Below the pieces are notes generated by a model, which was not told where the DNA came from, made no database searches, and saw nothing but the letters and a program-made list of their open reading frames with translations. The position numbers and the translations under genes were made by a program. Below, in pieces: positions 14,281-26,892 of a stretch of DNA of 64,000 bases. Location: assembly GCA_008360955.1 (NCBI GenBank), contig LUCM01003323.1, forward strand, positions 1-64,000, in the 5' to 3' direction. How positions within the stretch are numbered: the first letter of the stretch is position 1; every line of letters starts with the position of its first letter. The DNA comes from Fasciolopsis buskii. Taxonomy: Eukaryota; Platyhelminthes; Trematoda; Plagiorchiida; Fasciolidae.

Positions 14281-14376
14281 TAAGTGGTATCTGGATGAGT
14301 GAACAAAATTTTCCAGGGAGCACACGACTAGATTCGCGGTTATTGTCGCTCATCAGGTACGCGTGCCCGGTGATGT
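14281..14376 (+). repeat. Dispersed fragment of the left-edge satellite
   Basis: The words ggatgagtgaacaaaa, gggagcacacgac, cggttattgtcgctcatcagg and cgtgcccggtg occur in the same order as in the 1-1339 units. It covers about 95 bp of the ~355 bp unit, with substitutions and a short deletion after cacacgac. Confidence 0.85.
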
Positions 14377-17300
14377 ATACAAAAATTTGAACTGTTGCTA
14401 TCCTCGTATCATCAAATACCATGAATTTATCTACAGGTTTCCTCAAAAGCTGTAAAACGACCGGTTAAACGTGGATGACCTTGGTTCTCTGGGCAAACGC
14501 GTCTGAACATGAGAAATGAAGATCTGCCGAAGCATGGGAATGCTGAAAACGTTTTGGAAGGGTCGCAGGATTTAGTTGGAATTCAGAAATGATATTAAAC
14601 TCGCTTGCTCAACAAAAGCACTTGTTTTGTGGAGTATTCTACCCACGATTGCGCATGTATTTATTGGCTTGTTAATTGGAGTCTAACGCTCACGCTTTCC
14701 GTTTGGCACCGATCTAGATTTACATCAAAGTTGACATTGTGCTAAAGTCATTTACGCGCGCCGCGTTAATCGCCTCCGTTTATATCGTGACAGTAAAGCA
14801 AGAAGAGAGAAAAGGTGAAATATTCTGGTATCAAAACGTGCAATATAGGGAAGGAATTTTAAAACATCGGGTGATCTAAAATTTTGTGTTTAAGCTTGTC
14901 CAGCGATTAAACTAAACAAGACCACCAATTCCATCATATTAAACAAATAAACTATTACAAAATAGATAATTAGTTAAGGAGATCAATCACCTACAAAATG
15001 ACTGCAAATCTACGGAGATTTGGATGAAAATTTAACTCCAGATATTCTTTTTTTACTCTTGCGCAGATTACTACCGATCAAACATGAACCATTAGCCAGG
15101 TGGACTTGAATACTATTTAAACGCCGGCTGTTTTATCAGATTTGTAGCATAAATTACTCGCATAACAAGACGAGGAATATAATTATATTATCTTGCAAAA
15201 TATTAGAAAATATGGATCACCTCAATCTAAGGACCCGCTCATTTTGTTGTTTGACGCGTGGCATATGATGAACTGAAATACACTTGCAAAATGCACATTT
15301 CTAGAAGAAAATTCATCGACAACGTTGTCCCGCTGTCGTTCACTTTCATACGAATAGAATTAGGAATTATTTACCAACGGATAGGGGGAACTTCGTCGTT
15401 GCGGTAACGGAGGTCGTTTCGTCAATCTAAATAAATAGTCAGTGTGAGAAACAGAAGCATCTCTGAACGAATTTCCGGGTTTTCCTGTACCAAATTTAAT
15501 TTCTTCGAGTAGTGTTATTTTTGTTTTGCTCTGCTGTAAATTGGACAAGACTACACTAATGTTGAGGGTGTGATTCATAGAAAATCAGCCCGGCTCAAAT
15601 CTGGACTCTGTCCAAAAATTTTCGCATCGCGGCGTGGTCATTAAAAGACGTTTCTTAACCCATGAATGCTGATTTATAAGTTATAGCAGTAAAAACAATT
15701 TTATCTTGGATGTGCTGGCTTCCACACTAAACTGATCGAAAATCTACTGAGCGATAGTGCTGGGTCCATCAACTACCATTGTTTACTGACGCTGGATATC
15801 TGGCAAAAAAAAGGGCCAGATTCTTATTGAATTAATTGCACTTTGTTCTTCCGAAGGAGCATGTGATTTGCCATGGTTAAGGTACACACACGGTGGTTGA
15901 AGTAGGATGTCGACTAAATATTCAGCCTACTTGCTGACTAGACAATGTCAAAGCATGGGGCATATTATCGAGAATATTTGTCTGTTCTTGCTCAGTAATC
16001 GGAATACAAATTCGTTCGTCGTCGAGCCGTTGTCGTACTTTGTCGCTCGGTCCAGACCAAACCTATTTAATCCAGAGTGCACCCCTAGTCATTGCACCAA
16101 CGAGCTTTATCACCTAGGCTACAATGTTGTTCCAGACGATCCGGCGCCCAGTTGGCCGGTTTTTTGCCTCTTTTACCATACGTTCCTTAGTCGCTGGGAG
16201 GTGACAAGGAATTGTAGCCTTATTTAGATAGCGAGTCACATTGGCCAGGTCACAGTATCACCAACAGGGCCTTTTGGTACTTCCTGGAAAGAGCTTGCTG
16301 ACAGGAAACCCATCACCCCTTTGACACTGTTGCAGGTTGACCGCGGCCGCTTACTCAGTGAACGTAAGCCTACGGTTGACAACTGAAATGGCGATCGCTC
16401 ACTAACCTGTAGTCCATCAGCGCTCCCGGTGGCATTTAAGTAAGTTTACGTGCAAGTCACTTGATGCAGTCCGGTACACTGACCTTCGTAGACAAGCAAA
16501 CGAGGAGAACCGTGGCAACAATCGGCAGTGAAGTCGAAGCATTCTGCAAAGGCGGCTGGACGGAGTGAATCCAACCAGTCGGAATGTTTCCGAACTTGTA
16601 TATAAACCCATCACATGTAACTACAAGTCGAGCTTGTTTCCATTCTCCTGTGGTCTTCTTGTCGGTTTCATTTGCGTAGCTTGGGTCGAAGCCAATTCAG
16701 TACTTGTAACTCGCATCCGCCCGTCACCGGGTCTGACCGAATTTCTCATACGAATTACAAGTGCAAATATTATTGGCATACAGCTCTGTCCTGAGCAGCG
16801 GCTTGGGCACAGACTGGGGCTCATCTGGTATGAGTACCCTATGCTTCCCTGTCCAGTCGTCTTCATAAATGTGCATGTTATCAGTTCGTTTGGGACCACA
16901 GACTCATTTCGAGCTACGCGTATTCTTCCTGAGTGTTAGCCGTGACCGACCGATCGATCACAAATTCTTGACGAATCAGCCTAGTGGCTCACAAGATGAT
17001 CTTTCTATCCATGCACACTTCTACCGACCCAAATGAGTTTACAGATTGCTGTCTTAGTGAGATTTCGTGAAAAGCGGGATTCACACCGTCCTGTGCCATC
17101 AAACCGCAGTTCCACATGCTTCATAGACTTAGTATGACTGTATTTTAAAATACTAGTACGCAAACAAAAAAGTAACCGGTCAATCCATCAACATGCTACT
17201 ATTTTTCACTCTGAACTTCTCAGTTCCACAAGAATCGCATAGTAAGGCGCACTATAAGATAGATAAAGACAGACTTTATCAGTTCCGCCTTGCACATGAT

Positions 17301-19329
17301 TATGTTCGACCCACGGTGAATATCCAAGGCAAGGGGGTATCAGATTAGGTGGAATGAACAAGGACTAACGAGTAGTCTGTAAAATGGGCAAATGCGATTT
17401 TCAGTACCACACCCAGCAATTCAGCGAATGCAATTTCGTGCATGTGAGTTTATTTATGTGACTAGCATTCAGAGATATTAGCCAAATGACTCATAATCTT
17501 CCAACTTTGTGAGTAATGGAAATATTTATCGTTTATTTAAGAATATTTTGTGCCCATAGATTGACCCAGAATTGGGTAGAGGCCTCATAATTCAAGAGCA
17601 AAACACGTTAGGGTTCCATTCCCTCTGATAGTCATGGGCAACACCTCTCAGGTGCAAATCGTTTCGGTTAGTTCTGTCACCAAACTCCAGCTAACCGAAT
17701 AACTGAAGGCCTAGTACCACCGGAGCAGAAGAATCAAAATGCAAACTGGCCATTTTTGTGCTAGGGTTTTGTTCACATGTATTTCATCGTCTCCTCTTGA
17801 CCGTACCTTCATGTTCTCAATCACTGAAGCTGTTGGAAATCTGTTATTTGGTCCGTACATTAAAAAATCGCATGTTCCGAACAATGGTAAACTCTACGCT
17901 TTCTTAGTAATGTTGCATATGGGTTATATCTAGTTGCGTGGACTCCGGAGAAGTGGGTAAGTAGGAGGATGGGCTCGAGAAATTGGGAACAATCGGTCAA
18001 CGAATTTCAAGCTGACGAAACCTATATAAATCACTTGATTATAACAAACGACTGATAGTCATGTTGACCAGCCCGATGCCATTTGATCGTTATCGCTTGA
18101 TCCAGGTGGTAGGTGTGGGGATGTGACTGAATTAGAACCAAGACGACCGACGAAAGCCGCTAGCGAAAACGAGGTTCTAAAACAATCAGCATAATTGCAT
18201 CCAAAATTTCAGGTAACATAAAGGAGAAAAAGCAACGAGGATAGGATTGCACCTTGGAAAACTCCGGGGGTAGCTAGCAATGATGAGGACCTATTCCTAC
18301 CGAGAAAATGAATTGAGTCTGATTGCAGAAATAATCACATAAGACAGTTGAAAACAGATGAGTAATCGCCCTTTCCCTGCAGAAGCTAGAGACGGGTAAA
18401 GTGCTCGAGGGAGCGAAAAGCGTCAGTGCAGCCGAGAAAAATAAATCTCGCTAGGCGGAGTCAGTAATCAAGAGAGGCAACAATCGAATGAACAATTTAA
18501 CTCCCCGCGTAACTGGTGGACACTGTAGTTTGTAAGTAAACAGCATGGGAACAAAAGGATGAACATCAGCCGTCATACGACTAAGCGGTATTTTCTCGGA
18601 TCTCTTCAGCAGGACCGAAGCGTAGGTAATGAGTCCACACAGATCGGATTCTTCTCTGAGAATCGATCGTATTCTAGGTGGTTATGATTGCAGGCCAAAT
18701 ACTGAATAGGTTGAAGTATCGGGCCACAAAGAGTGATAGGCAAGTTCCGAATAACAAAGCAAAGAGCAAGTCGGTTTTCCAAGCAATGTTTTCAGGACCG
18801 TTTGTGAATGCTAGAATGTTAACAGAACAGCCTTATTCGTAGTTTGCCATCATCTCGGCTACAGTAACACTACACCGTTCATTATAAAAGCAACTTATTG
18901 TTCATCTATTTTTGATGCACTTCTTAATTCATTCGGTTTGGGTATTTACATTCTCAGCAGTTAGACTTGGGAGACAGGGAAGAGTCCCTAATGAACAAGT
19001 GTACTAAACCTTGGGGTATAGAAATCAGGTACATCGATCGTGCATTCCAGTAGCAATTTGTTTATAAAAGTTGTGGAGGTATTCACCTAAGATTCAATCA
19101 ATTTGCACGAGATTGAGGGCTTTGATAAGGATAACCCACGGCCACAAAGACTCTGATGGGTATGCATTTGGTATTGTATACGTATTATTCCGAAGCGTAA
19201 CGAGTTTTTGATAACATGGCCAGTAAGATACCACTTCACTAATTAGAAGGCGACACGTGATTTCGACTCGTGTTTGGACTACCACAACTTGGCACACTAA
19301 GCCCAATGAATTGTGGGTCCCCGATTACA
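14377..19329. other. Non-coding stretch, no gene recognised
   Basis: Frames open up to 124 codons (16565-16939, plus strand) overlap an open minus-strand frame (16621-16899). Neither has a recognisable domain. 18900-18955 resembles 5243-5300. No RNA gene was seen. Confidence 0.5.
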
Positions 19330-19690
19330 GTAGTTGTGCTTGAAATCGTCGTACGGAACTCAGCCAATATCAATAAAGCACGGATACCAGCTACCAACAC
19401 GTTGAGTCTATTCCAAGCTATGCAAATGAAGATAATAGCAGCTGGAAAACATTGTCTTTAGGGGTTTATTTAAAAACTAGATGAATCTCGACTGTCGGGA
19501 TAAATTCCGTCTAACGGCATTCGAGGCGTGCTTGGACATCACAATCGCCTGTCTTCAAGGTTCTGATTGGCTGGTTGCCCGCTCAAGCTACAGCGAAGCT
19601 GCATCGGATTGCAGCACATGACTTGTACGTAGATTCATCACGCTGACGAAGCCAGTTGCCAGTAGCATTCTTGTTTCACAGAGATGCAGA
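19330..19690 (+). repeat. Dispersed repeat R2, copy A
   Basis: Aligns by eye with 29845-30190 and, over its right half, with 39020-39240. Shared order of words: (g)aactcagcc, aggggtttat, ttccgtc, ggcattcga(g)g, gcttggac, and a tctcgtgggttgg-like word. The element class is not recognised. Confidence 0.65.
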
Positions 19691-20102
19691 ATTGGTCACG
19701 GGACTGAAACCAACGTCTGTGGCCGCCCAATCATGATGTTTTAAATGGAAAGCAGTGAGCCCAGTGGCAATCAATCAGAGGCTCATATATGCACCCGGTC
19801 CCAGATGAACTCCGTAGTGTTTTTCATTTAGGAAAACGATAGTTTCTTCCGGTTATGAAGACTTATTGACTGAAGAATGGATTCAACATGCGCTTTATAT
19901 GCGCATTTCAAACAGGTACAGTCTAATTTGATATGCCTAATGCCGGACGAAATCTATGTCAAAAGGCTTATTTGACATTTGTCCAAATCTTCGTCCAAGG
20001 TCAATGGTTGTAAAATCCTTGAAAAACGACTTTATCCACCATTCCAAAGGTTTGTTACTGAGCATTGCCTGATGATGTATGTGATCCGCCTAAGCAGTCT
20101 AG
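19691..20102. other. Non-coding stretch
   Basis: Nothing recognised. The first part may still belong to the neighbouring repeat R2. Confidence 0.45.
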
Positions 20103-20272
20103 TCGCCGGCGGTGACCAAGCGGATCAGGTCGTGGCATATGGACGTGAAGGTTGTGGGTTCGAATCCACCACCCACCCCTGGCCAAATTCCCCAATTGTC
20201 GGCCCTCTGTTGGCCGCGGCTCCCTTCCTGAAAGATGATTTACATTAATATTTCATTAATAAAAGAAGTTAA
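20103..20272 (+). mobile_element. tRNA-derived SINE, family I, best-preserved copy
   Basis: The 5' part looks like a tRNA: A-box-like tgaccaagcgg, then a T-arm with perfect stem gtggGTTCGAATCccac containing an intact B box. The tRNA-unrelated body follows (ccaattgtcggccctctgttgg), then the family tail cttcctgaaagatgat and catta(a)taaaagaagttaaag. It is not called a functional tRNA because no acceptor or anticodon stem closes around the T-arm. Confidence 0.85.
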
Positions 20273-23200
20273 AGGTAAAAAGATAATAGGTTCTTTGTGC
20301 CCAATAACTATGACCGACATTTTGTGTATGTCGTGCAGGTGACATTAACTGTTTGCTGAATGATTCGAACTTCAAGCTCTCTTGCTGTACCTGTTGGCAG
20401 ACATTTCCCGAAATCTGTGATTTGTTTTACACAGGCGGCGGAAAAGAGTAAACCGAAATGCGAGCACCCATCTGTCTTTCTGCATCAAGCAAGATTCCGA
20501 CACAAGTCACCTTCCACTGAGACAAACTTACTTAGTGGAACGAGATCCATGGGACACTGAAAGTTGCAAAATGACGTTTGTATGGGATAGAAGCTCCAGT
20601 TGGCATGTAGTTATGAGGTACAAACGATCTGCTGAATAAGTTTGACTCTGGCCTCTAGTTTTGGACGATTACGTGCCTTTTTATGACATGCATTACACAT
20701 GTTGTCGATGGGGCATGCTCCATAGCTACTAGGGTCCAGTACACGGGCGAGAGAAGAACCAGTGACCATGAGAATCAAACATGGAGTGGCACAGAACAAA
20801 AACTCCTAATGGGTCAGGTGTGGTCGCGGGTCGAGCGACGTTAAATAGCCACCTCTCTTACCGAAAAATAATTCAGGTGAAATCATGGTTGCCTGCCTTC
20901 GTGATCTGTTGAGACCCTGTGTGGTTCGGTGCCATTCCAAGTTTCAGGGTCACGGTTGACGGTTCCCCCTTCCCCTCCGTAGCGAGTAGATCCTAGTGGC
21001 TATAGGGTATGTTTCTCCCCGCTACACTCATGTGATAAAAAAGAAAGCACGAGGACAAGAAAACTCGAGGGTCAGGCTTGGGTTGAGAAGGCATTCATAA
21101 AGAGCATATTTAAAGCACTGAATCCTGCAAAAGGGGCGGCTAAAGTTTCCAGACGAGCAAAAATGGATTTGAGAACTTTAGCACCTCTGTTGATGAATGC
21201 CATTTCTCAACGTATCATCATTTACCGCCATAATTGGTGGTCCACTTCCGCTCTCATTGTCTATAATAATCATAATAATAGGTTTCTTTTGACCTTTAAA
21301 CTCCGGCCTCCACCCCCCTCTCGCTCCAAATGACAAAGGAAGAAAATCACTGAATATTCCCATTTGACCTTAGTTCAATCTTCAACGCGTAGGTCTCACG
21401 TTGTTCGAGCCACTCAGGACAGAAAATATTAATTGGCGATCACTTCGACGCCACCCAGTACCCAAGGGAAATTGCATCGTATTCCGTTTGAACAATAAAA
21501 CATTACTCTGCCCACAAATGGACGGGTCTTAAGCAAAAGCGGAATTGAGGACATTAGGCATAGAGTATAGCACGCTCCCAGTTCTCGGTCGTTTGCTTGC
21601 GTCTGTGTGTTCCTGTCCCCCGATAAGACCCTGTTAGAACAACTAAGGTTGGAAGAGTAAAAAAAAAATAGGAACATTCACGTATCCTAATTAGCCATTT
21701 TTCAATATCGAACGCTGGTATATCAATCACCCGCATGTCAGTATAGCATCGTATATTATGCTAAAGCTACGAGTAAGTGTTTCAGTTCGGCTACGTGGCC
21801 ACAAATACTGCGAGTGTTACAGCATGTATGGAGTTTGATGGCACTCCCGTGTACATCTCTGTTCCGGTTAGTCTTTCACTACCTCCCGTTCATTGTTTCC
21901 TTTACGAGGTAGTCACCAAAACCAGAAAACGCTGGAGATGGGTGAACGCTTACAGAAGCCGAACTGGCTTAAAATATCCTACAAACAGGATTCTGTTGCG
22001 ACTTCCGAAAGATAACGAACACTGCTTAAGCTGCTAAGCAGTTCAAACTCTCAGCGGGCTGTCGTCTTTCCTACTGCTTCGGTCTAATCTGCTCCGAATT
22101 TTCCTAGGTACTATTTCCATATCACATGACCCAGCCATAACTATTTGTCAACTAATTCAGGTCGTAGGAGGGATTTTGGGTCAGCTTCTACTGATATAAA
22201 CAAAGTCGTTGATGACCTTGATAAACTTCCAATTCTATGCTATATCTCCACTTTTATGCAACAGACTTTAGGGCGCACATCGAGGTCTACATGTCCAGTC
22301 TCACGCCAGCCTAGATATTCCAAGTTTTAGCCGAATGCAGCCTGGATATGGGAGCCTCGGAATCACGTGACTTTGTTGAAATGCGTAGGCGCAAACCATC
22401 AGTTGTATGAGGTTTTAAGTTTTAACTTGGCACCATGAGCAAATACATACACTGCAAAAACGTCCCGGTTCTTTTTTCCACTGCAATACAAAACGCATAT
22501 GTGGATCGTCACAGAGGTACACGATGAGCGGTTCTTTCTATCCAAGGATTAGTGTCAAAAGTTAGCGACAAGCGGAAATCAGAAACTTCTCATGGTAAGA
22601 ATCTGACATTAGTCTGAATCTAAGGTCGGGATTTCGTTCGCCGGTGATTTGACAAATCCAAGCAAATTGACTCTAAACTTACTGATTTGGTGTGGCACGT
22701 ACACACGGGTTATCGCTTTCTGAAGCGGAGTCACGGTGGTCTTAGCCAATTGTAGAATCCAAAACTAACCGGTTTCATTTTACTTGAAGCCAAGACAATA
22801 GATATTTTTGTACAGGGAAGTTGGAGCGGATTTCGATAGCCTTACATTCCCCATTCCACTGCCAAGGAATTTCAACCAAAAAAAACGACAAGGTAAAACA
22901 TCTTGAAACCAACAAAAGATAACAACTTTGGTTAATCGACGATGGTTGATGTGATGCATATAACTTTGTTTCACTGCGTCCGTTTCGTTTCTTGATTGGA
23001 TCATAAGATAATTTTGTTGGGCAATCTGATCGGCAGTCTGGGTTTTATAAACCATTTTATATTGAGCACTGTCTCAGATTTGCTTGTTGCATCTTGCAGC
23101 CATTTCGGATTTCATGGAGAACCAGCTCTTTAAATTTCTACTGGTTGACGGATCTTTTTCGAGGCCCGAAAGGGGCTGTTGACGATTACAATACCATTAC

Positions 23201-23862
23201 TGTTCTCAGTTTCTTTCAATAAGAAGAGAGTCCTTTCACACAAGATACTACGTCATTATCTGTGTAGAGCGTGCACAGTTGATTCACCCAACAGTGAAGA
23301 AACAATGTTGCCCATTAGGTCACTGTCAACAGAATAGCCACCTGATCACACTAACTCACAAATGGGCAGAGTAAACTTCGCCAACATGTAAGAAATATGA
23401 GTTGTTTTGACATGGGTTCATTTAGCCCGCACTACGCCGACATTTACGGGATACAAAACGCAATTGTCACGTAGGGGTAAACCTTGGCCTCGGTCGAAGG
23501 ACGACAAATCTGGCCATTGTGTTGACCATTCACAGTTGTATAAAGTGACCAACGATAAACAAGTGATCCAACTTCAAGACTTGAAATGAGTGAATGGAGC
23601 TAGGGTTGCTGAGACTACTCAGTTCAGTTTGCATAATCATCAGTCTTGTACCAACGCTCAGTGAAAGATAGGCTGAAAAATAATAAGCTGATGAACTATG
23701 CGGAAAGGTAGAAGATTTCGAATGCAAGAAAACAATTGGCTGCTGCACTCAGTCTTATCATTAGCTGTCGCCCACCGTCAATTACCAGGATCTCGTGAAA
23801 CCCAAATCCAATTCTACCTGCACCTACATGATCTGATCTGCGGGTTAACGTTTCCGTATTTT
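20273..23862. other. Non-coding stretch, no gene recognised
   Basis: Only short open frames (up to 91 codons) without domains. No repeat similarity to the rest of the window was noticed. Confidence 0.5.
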
Positions 23863-23880
23863 CATGGAATTATTCACCAT

Positions 23881-24207
23881 TAAGAAATCACGGAAGCAAT
23901 GTACAACTGTTTCACCCGTGTTAGCAATCATCAGCAGTGCATACCCACCGCTCCCGAGCTGGGGCTCGAACCCGGGACGAACGATCTTAAGTCGAAAGCT
24001 GTATCCATCACGCCACCGGGCAGCCTGTACGTCGCATGGTTTTGCACATATCCCTTATCGATCTGCACGGCCACGAGCCGCTAGTGCGAGCAATCGACCC
24101 CTGCTTATAGATGACTTCTCTTCATATAACCCAAGACGAAGGCTTTGGACATGTCTTGCAGAGCCTGGTTAGTTGACAGGTATTAGTAGTAGAAGATTGT
24201 GTGTTTC
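23881..24207 (-). mobile_element. tRNA-derived SINE, family II, with target-site duplication
   Basis: On the minus strand a T-arm-like cccgggttcgagccccagctcggg contains a good B box. It is followed by a body ending ...cattgcttccgtgatttctta. The insert is bracketed by catggaattattcaccat (23863-23880) and catgggattattcaccat (24208-24225), 18 bp direct repeats with one mismatch, as expected for target-primed insertion. A second, more decayed copy of the 3' half is at 35544-35692. Confidence 0.75.
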
Positions 24208-24225
24208 CATGGGATTATTCACCAT

Positions 24226-25165
24226 GTGACATCAACGATGAACTAATAAGTCTTTGCCATGCCATCTACTCGCCACCTCGAACCACCTTCCAACCGTTAT
24301 CTGCCTCATAGAGCACTGCACAAAGAAGCAGTCATTCTGTGGACATGCACAAAACATCTACTAACCATACTCTGTTTCGGCACATTTTAATTACTGAACC
24401 CTAGGAACCAGCTGTTGGGACAGATAAAAGCCATATTACGCATGGACTAGGAACAGACACAAGCGATCGCCAGATGTATGGGTGGGACTACTGAGAGTTC
24501 ACATGCACAACATAACACTGAATCTGCCATACTCTAATGCGCGGTTCATTTTGAGTCTTCTTTTGTCTTGTGCGACCAATGACGCAATTTCACACGCAGA
24601 AGGCATGCTTCATTTTGCTTGCACCCGAAGGCAAAACCGGGCACCATTCGGAGGAAGTCCGCTTACTTCGTTGGAAAACATCCAGTGGTGAACAATTTTT
24701 GTTATTTTAATCCATCAATTACTCTGCCGTTTTTCATGCTATTTCTGGTTTGTGTCAAAACCTTTCGGAATTATGTTAAAACTATTTAGAAATGTCATTC
24801 AGCTGGCACAGATATGAAACGTGACCCATCCTGATAGGGTACGTATGTCCGTACGTAGTGTGGTGAAAGGATCACTTGTGCAATGCTGTGGAATCTACGA
24901 GTAGATATGCTTTGGTGAAGTCTTACGGAAGCCAGACGTGTACTTACCCAGTTTCGAATTACTACGGGAAATGGTGAAGATTTGCAATGATTTGGGCTGT
25001 AACATATCCTTGAATCTTTCGATCTCTTATTTTATCATCAATGGAACAGAGAATGTTTCCCTAATTAACTTAGGGATCGAACGAGACGGAGTCCGAAGCG
25101 TGTACTGAGTTACAACGCTGATCACAATCCAAAACACCAAAACTTCCACTACGGTTTTTTGTAGT
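24226..25165. other. Non-coding stretch, no gene recognised
   Basis: Nothing beyond short open frames. Confidence 0.5.
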
Positions 25166-25624
25166 TTATTCATAAACATTGGCAGTGAAGTACGATGCAG
25201 TCTGGTATTTTATTAGGTTGACGTAATTTAATCGATGTCCCACGGAATGCCCCAATGTATAAGTGAACTTTAGCTGAAAGTAAGATTGAAAAGTTTTGCT
25301 GGAATCAAACTTTTGTTTGAATCGATGACAATCTGCATACAAACTGCTACCCTGGTTGTGGCCGCAGTGCCGAGTGAGCCGTCTAAGATGAGGGTGGTTC
25401 CTGTACACACGGCGGACGCCATTCCTTGGGTTGTGAATTCCGACCACTCTAGCTAGGTTATTACTCGTTTTGGGACCAGTAGTGGCTTGTATCTTAGTGA
25501 TCTTCTATGATCAACACTCTTCGATTCTTCCGCTGACTGACTCGGTCCATATTTATTCATTGACTTTCTCATGCGATTTATTTGAACAGTTGTTTAGTTT
25601 TCGTTGAGGGGTTGAGTACAGATG
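25166..25624 (-). other. Region 3' of the Penelope-like remnant, 93-codon frame of unknown nature
   Basis: A minus-strand frame (25166-25447) is open for 93 codons. In a complete Penelope-like element the rest of the reverse transcriptase and a GIY-YIG endonuclease would be expected here. I cannot recognise either in this frame or in its neighbours, so it may be unrelated sequence brought in by a deletion. Confidence 0.35.
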
Positions 25625-26892
25625 TCAGAAGATGTCATCCACATAACGCTTGTATAGGTAGAGCGATTGTATTGACGAAACGAGTAGTCTACGTTCCAGC
25701 TTTGCCATGAAAATGTCAGCTAGTAGCGGACCGAGTGGGGATCCCATCGCTACGCCGTCCTTTTGACGGTAAATTTGATTATTGAATTTAAATTGGACGT
25801 TGTAGGTACAAAAGAACAATAGTTGTTTCAAGTCTGCTATCTGAAGACTTGTCGCTAAGCCATTGTTCTCGATGTAGTCACAGACGTATTCGATTGTCTC
25901 CGTGATCGGAGCGTTGGTAAAAAGGGCGGTGACGTCTAAAGAAAGCATCCTTCGTCCCTTCATATTTAGTTCTTTCACGGAATCGATAAGCTCAAATGTG
26001 TCTTTGAGACTATGTTTTGCTACCCTCTGTCTAACGGGTTCCAGTAATCTAGCTAACCATTTTGCCACAGCATGGTACGGCGAATTGCACATGTCGAGAA
26101 TAGGCCTCATAGGTACTCCATTTTTATGTAATTTGGGTAGGCCGTACAATCTCGGAATAGTAGTTCCCGTAGGCCAAATTTGTTCGAATGCCGTCGAATC
26201 TATGATATCCCTTTGTCTTAGTCGTCTCAAGATACTAGACAACGATTTTTCTATCTGATGCGTCTTATCATTCTCCTTCGCCATTTTTGCAAATTTAGAT
26301 GTGTCATTCAGAATGGCTTCCATTTTCGTTACATAGTCAGACCTGTTCAGGAGAACTATGCCTTCATCCTTATCCGGTCTTGATAACATGATGTCAGCAT
26401 TTTTCTGCAGTTCTCCTAACCGTATCTTATGTTCTGGCTTTAATAACCCACTCGTTGTATGTCTAGCGCATGATATTGATAGCAAGTGTTCACCAAAGTT
26501 GATTTAAATGCTTGCATTTCCATTTGTGATGACGGAGATAAACTCGATACTTGAGAGAAAAGATTCTCGAATCCAACTTCTAAGTCCATTTGTGCACTCT
26601 GGCTGTTTGGGCAACAAAATTTGGGCCCCAGGGATAAAACTTCTAACAACGTCTTGTCTAACTTGAAGTCCGACAAATTTTGAACAAATCGATCAGGGTT
26701 CTGCGGAAACTCACTGGATGGTTTTGATCCTTCCAATCGTTTCATCAAAACTTGCCGCTTCTGGTTCACCTGTTTATGTACAATGGATTGAACGTATTCC
26801 TCGAAAGATTGTTTTTCCTCCTCACTCAATTGGTCGAGCACATAAGTTGATGTCACAAATGATCGTTCTAATTCCGCAGTGTGATTGCACAT
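25625..26892 (-). mobile_element. Penelope-like retroelement, reverse transcriptase remnant
   Basis: Two overlapping minus-strand frames make up one protein: 26892-26440 (150 codons) and 26485-25625 (286 codons), offset by a frameshift inside their 46 bp overlap. The upstream part has the NLS-x-FKLDKTLLEVLSLGPKF block typical of the Penelope N-terminus. The downstream part has RPDKDEGIVLLNRSDYV, then RLYGLPKLHK with PMRPI, then motif A SLDVTALFTNAP, motif B MGSPLGPLLAD and motif C YVDD (25634-25645). All three catalytic aspartates are present. Translation stops two codons after YVDD, so the thumb and the C-terminal endonuclease are missing. Penelope-like elements encode a telomerase-related reverse transcriptase and usually a GIY-YIG nuclease. 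This copy is dead: one frameshift and a 3' truncation. The family assignment is by motif order, not by search. Confidence 0.9.

Noticed and set aside
20103..20175. Functional tRNA gene
   Set aside because: A perfect T-arm is present but no acceptor or anticodon stem pairs around it, and a SINE body and tail follow.
25166..25447. GIY-YIG endonuclease of the Penelope-like element
   Set aside because: No GIY, YIG or conserved arginine/glutamate pattern could be read in any frame.
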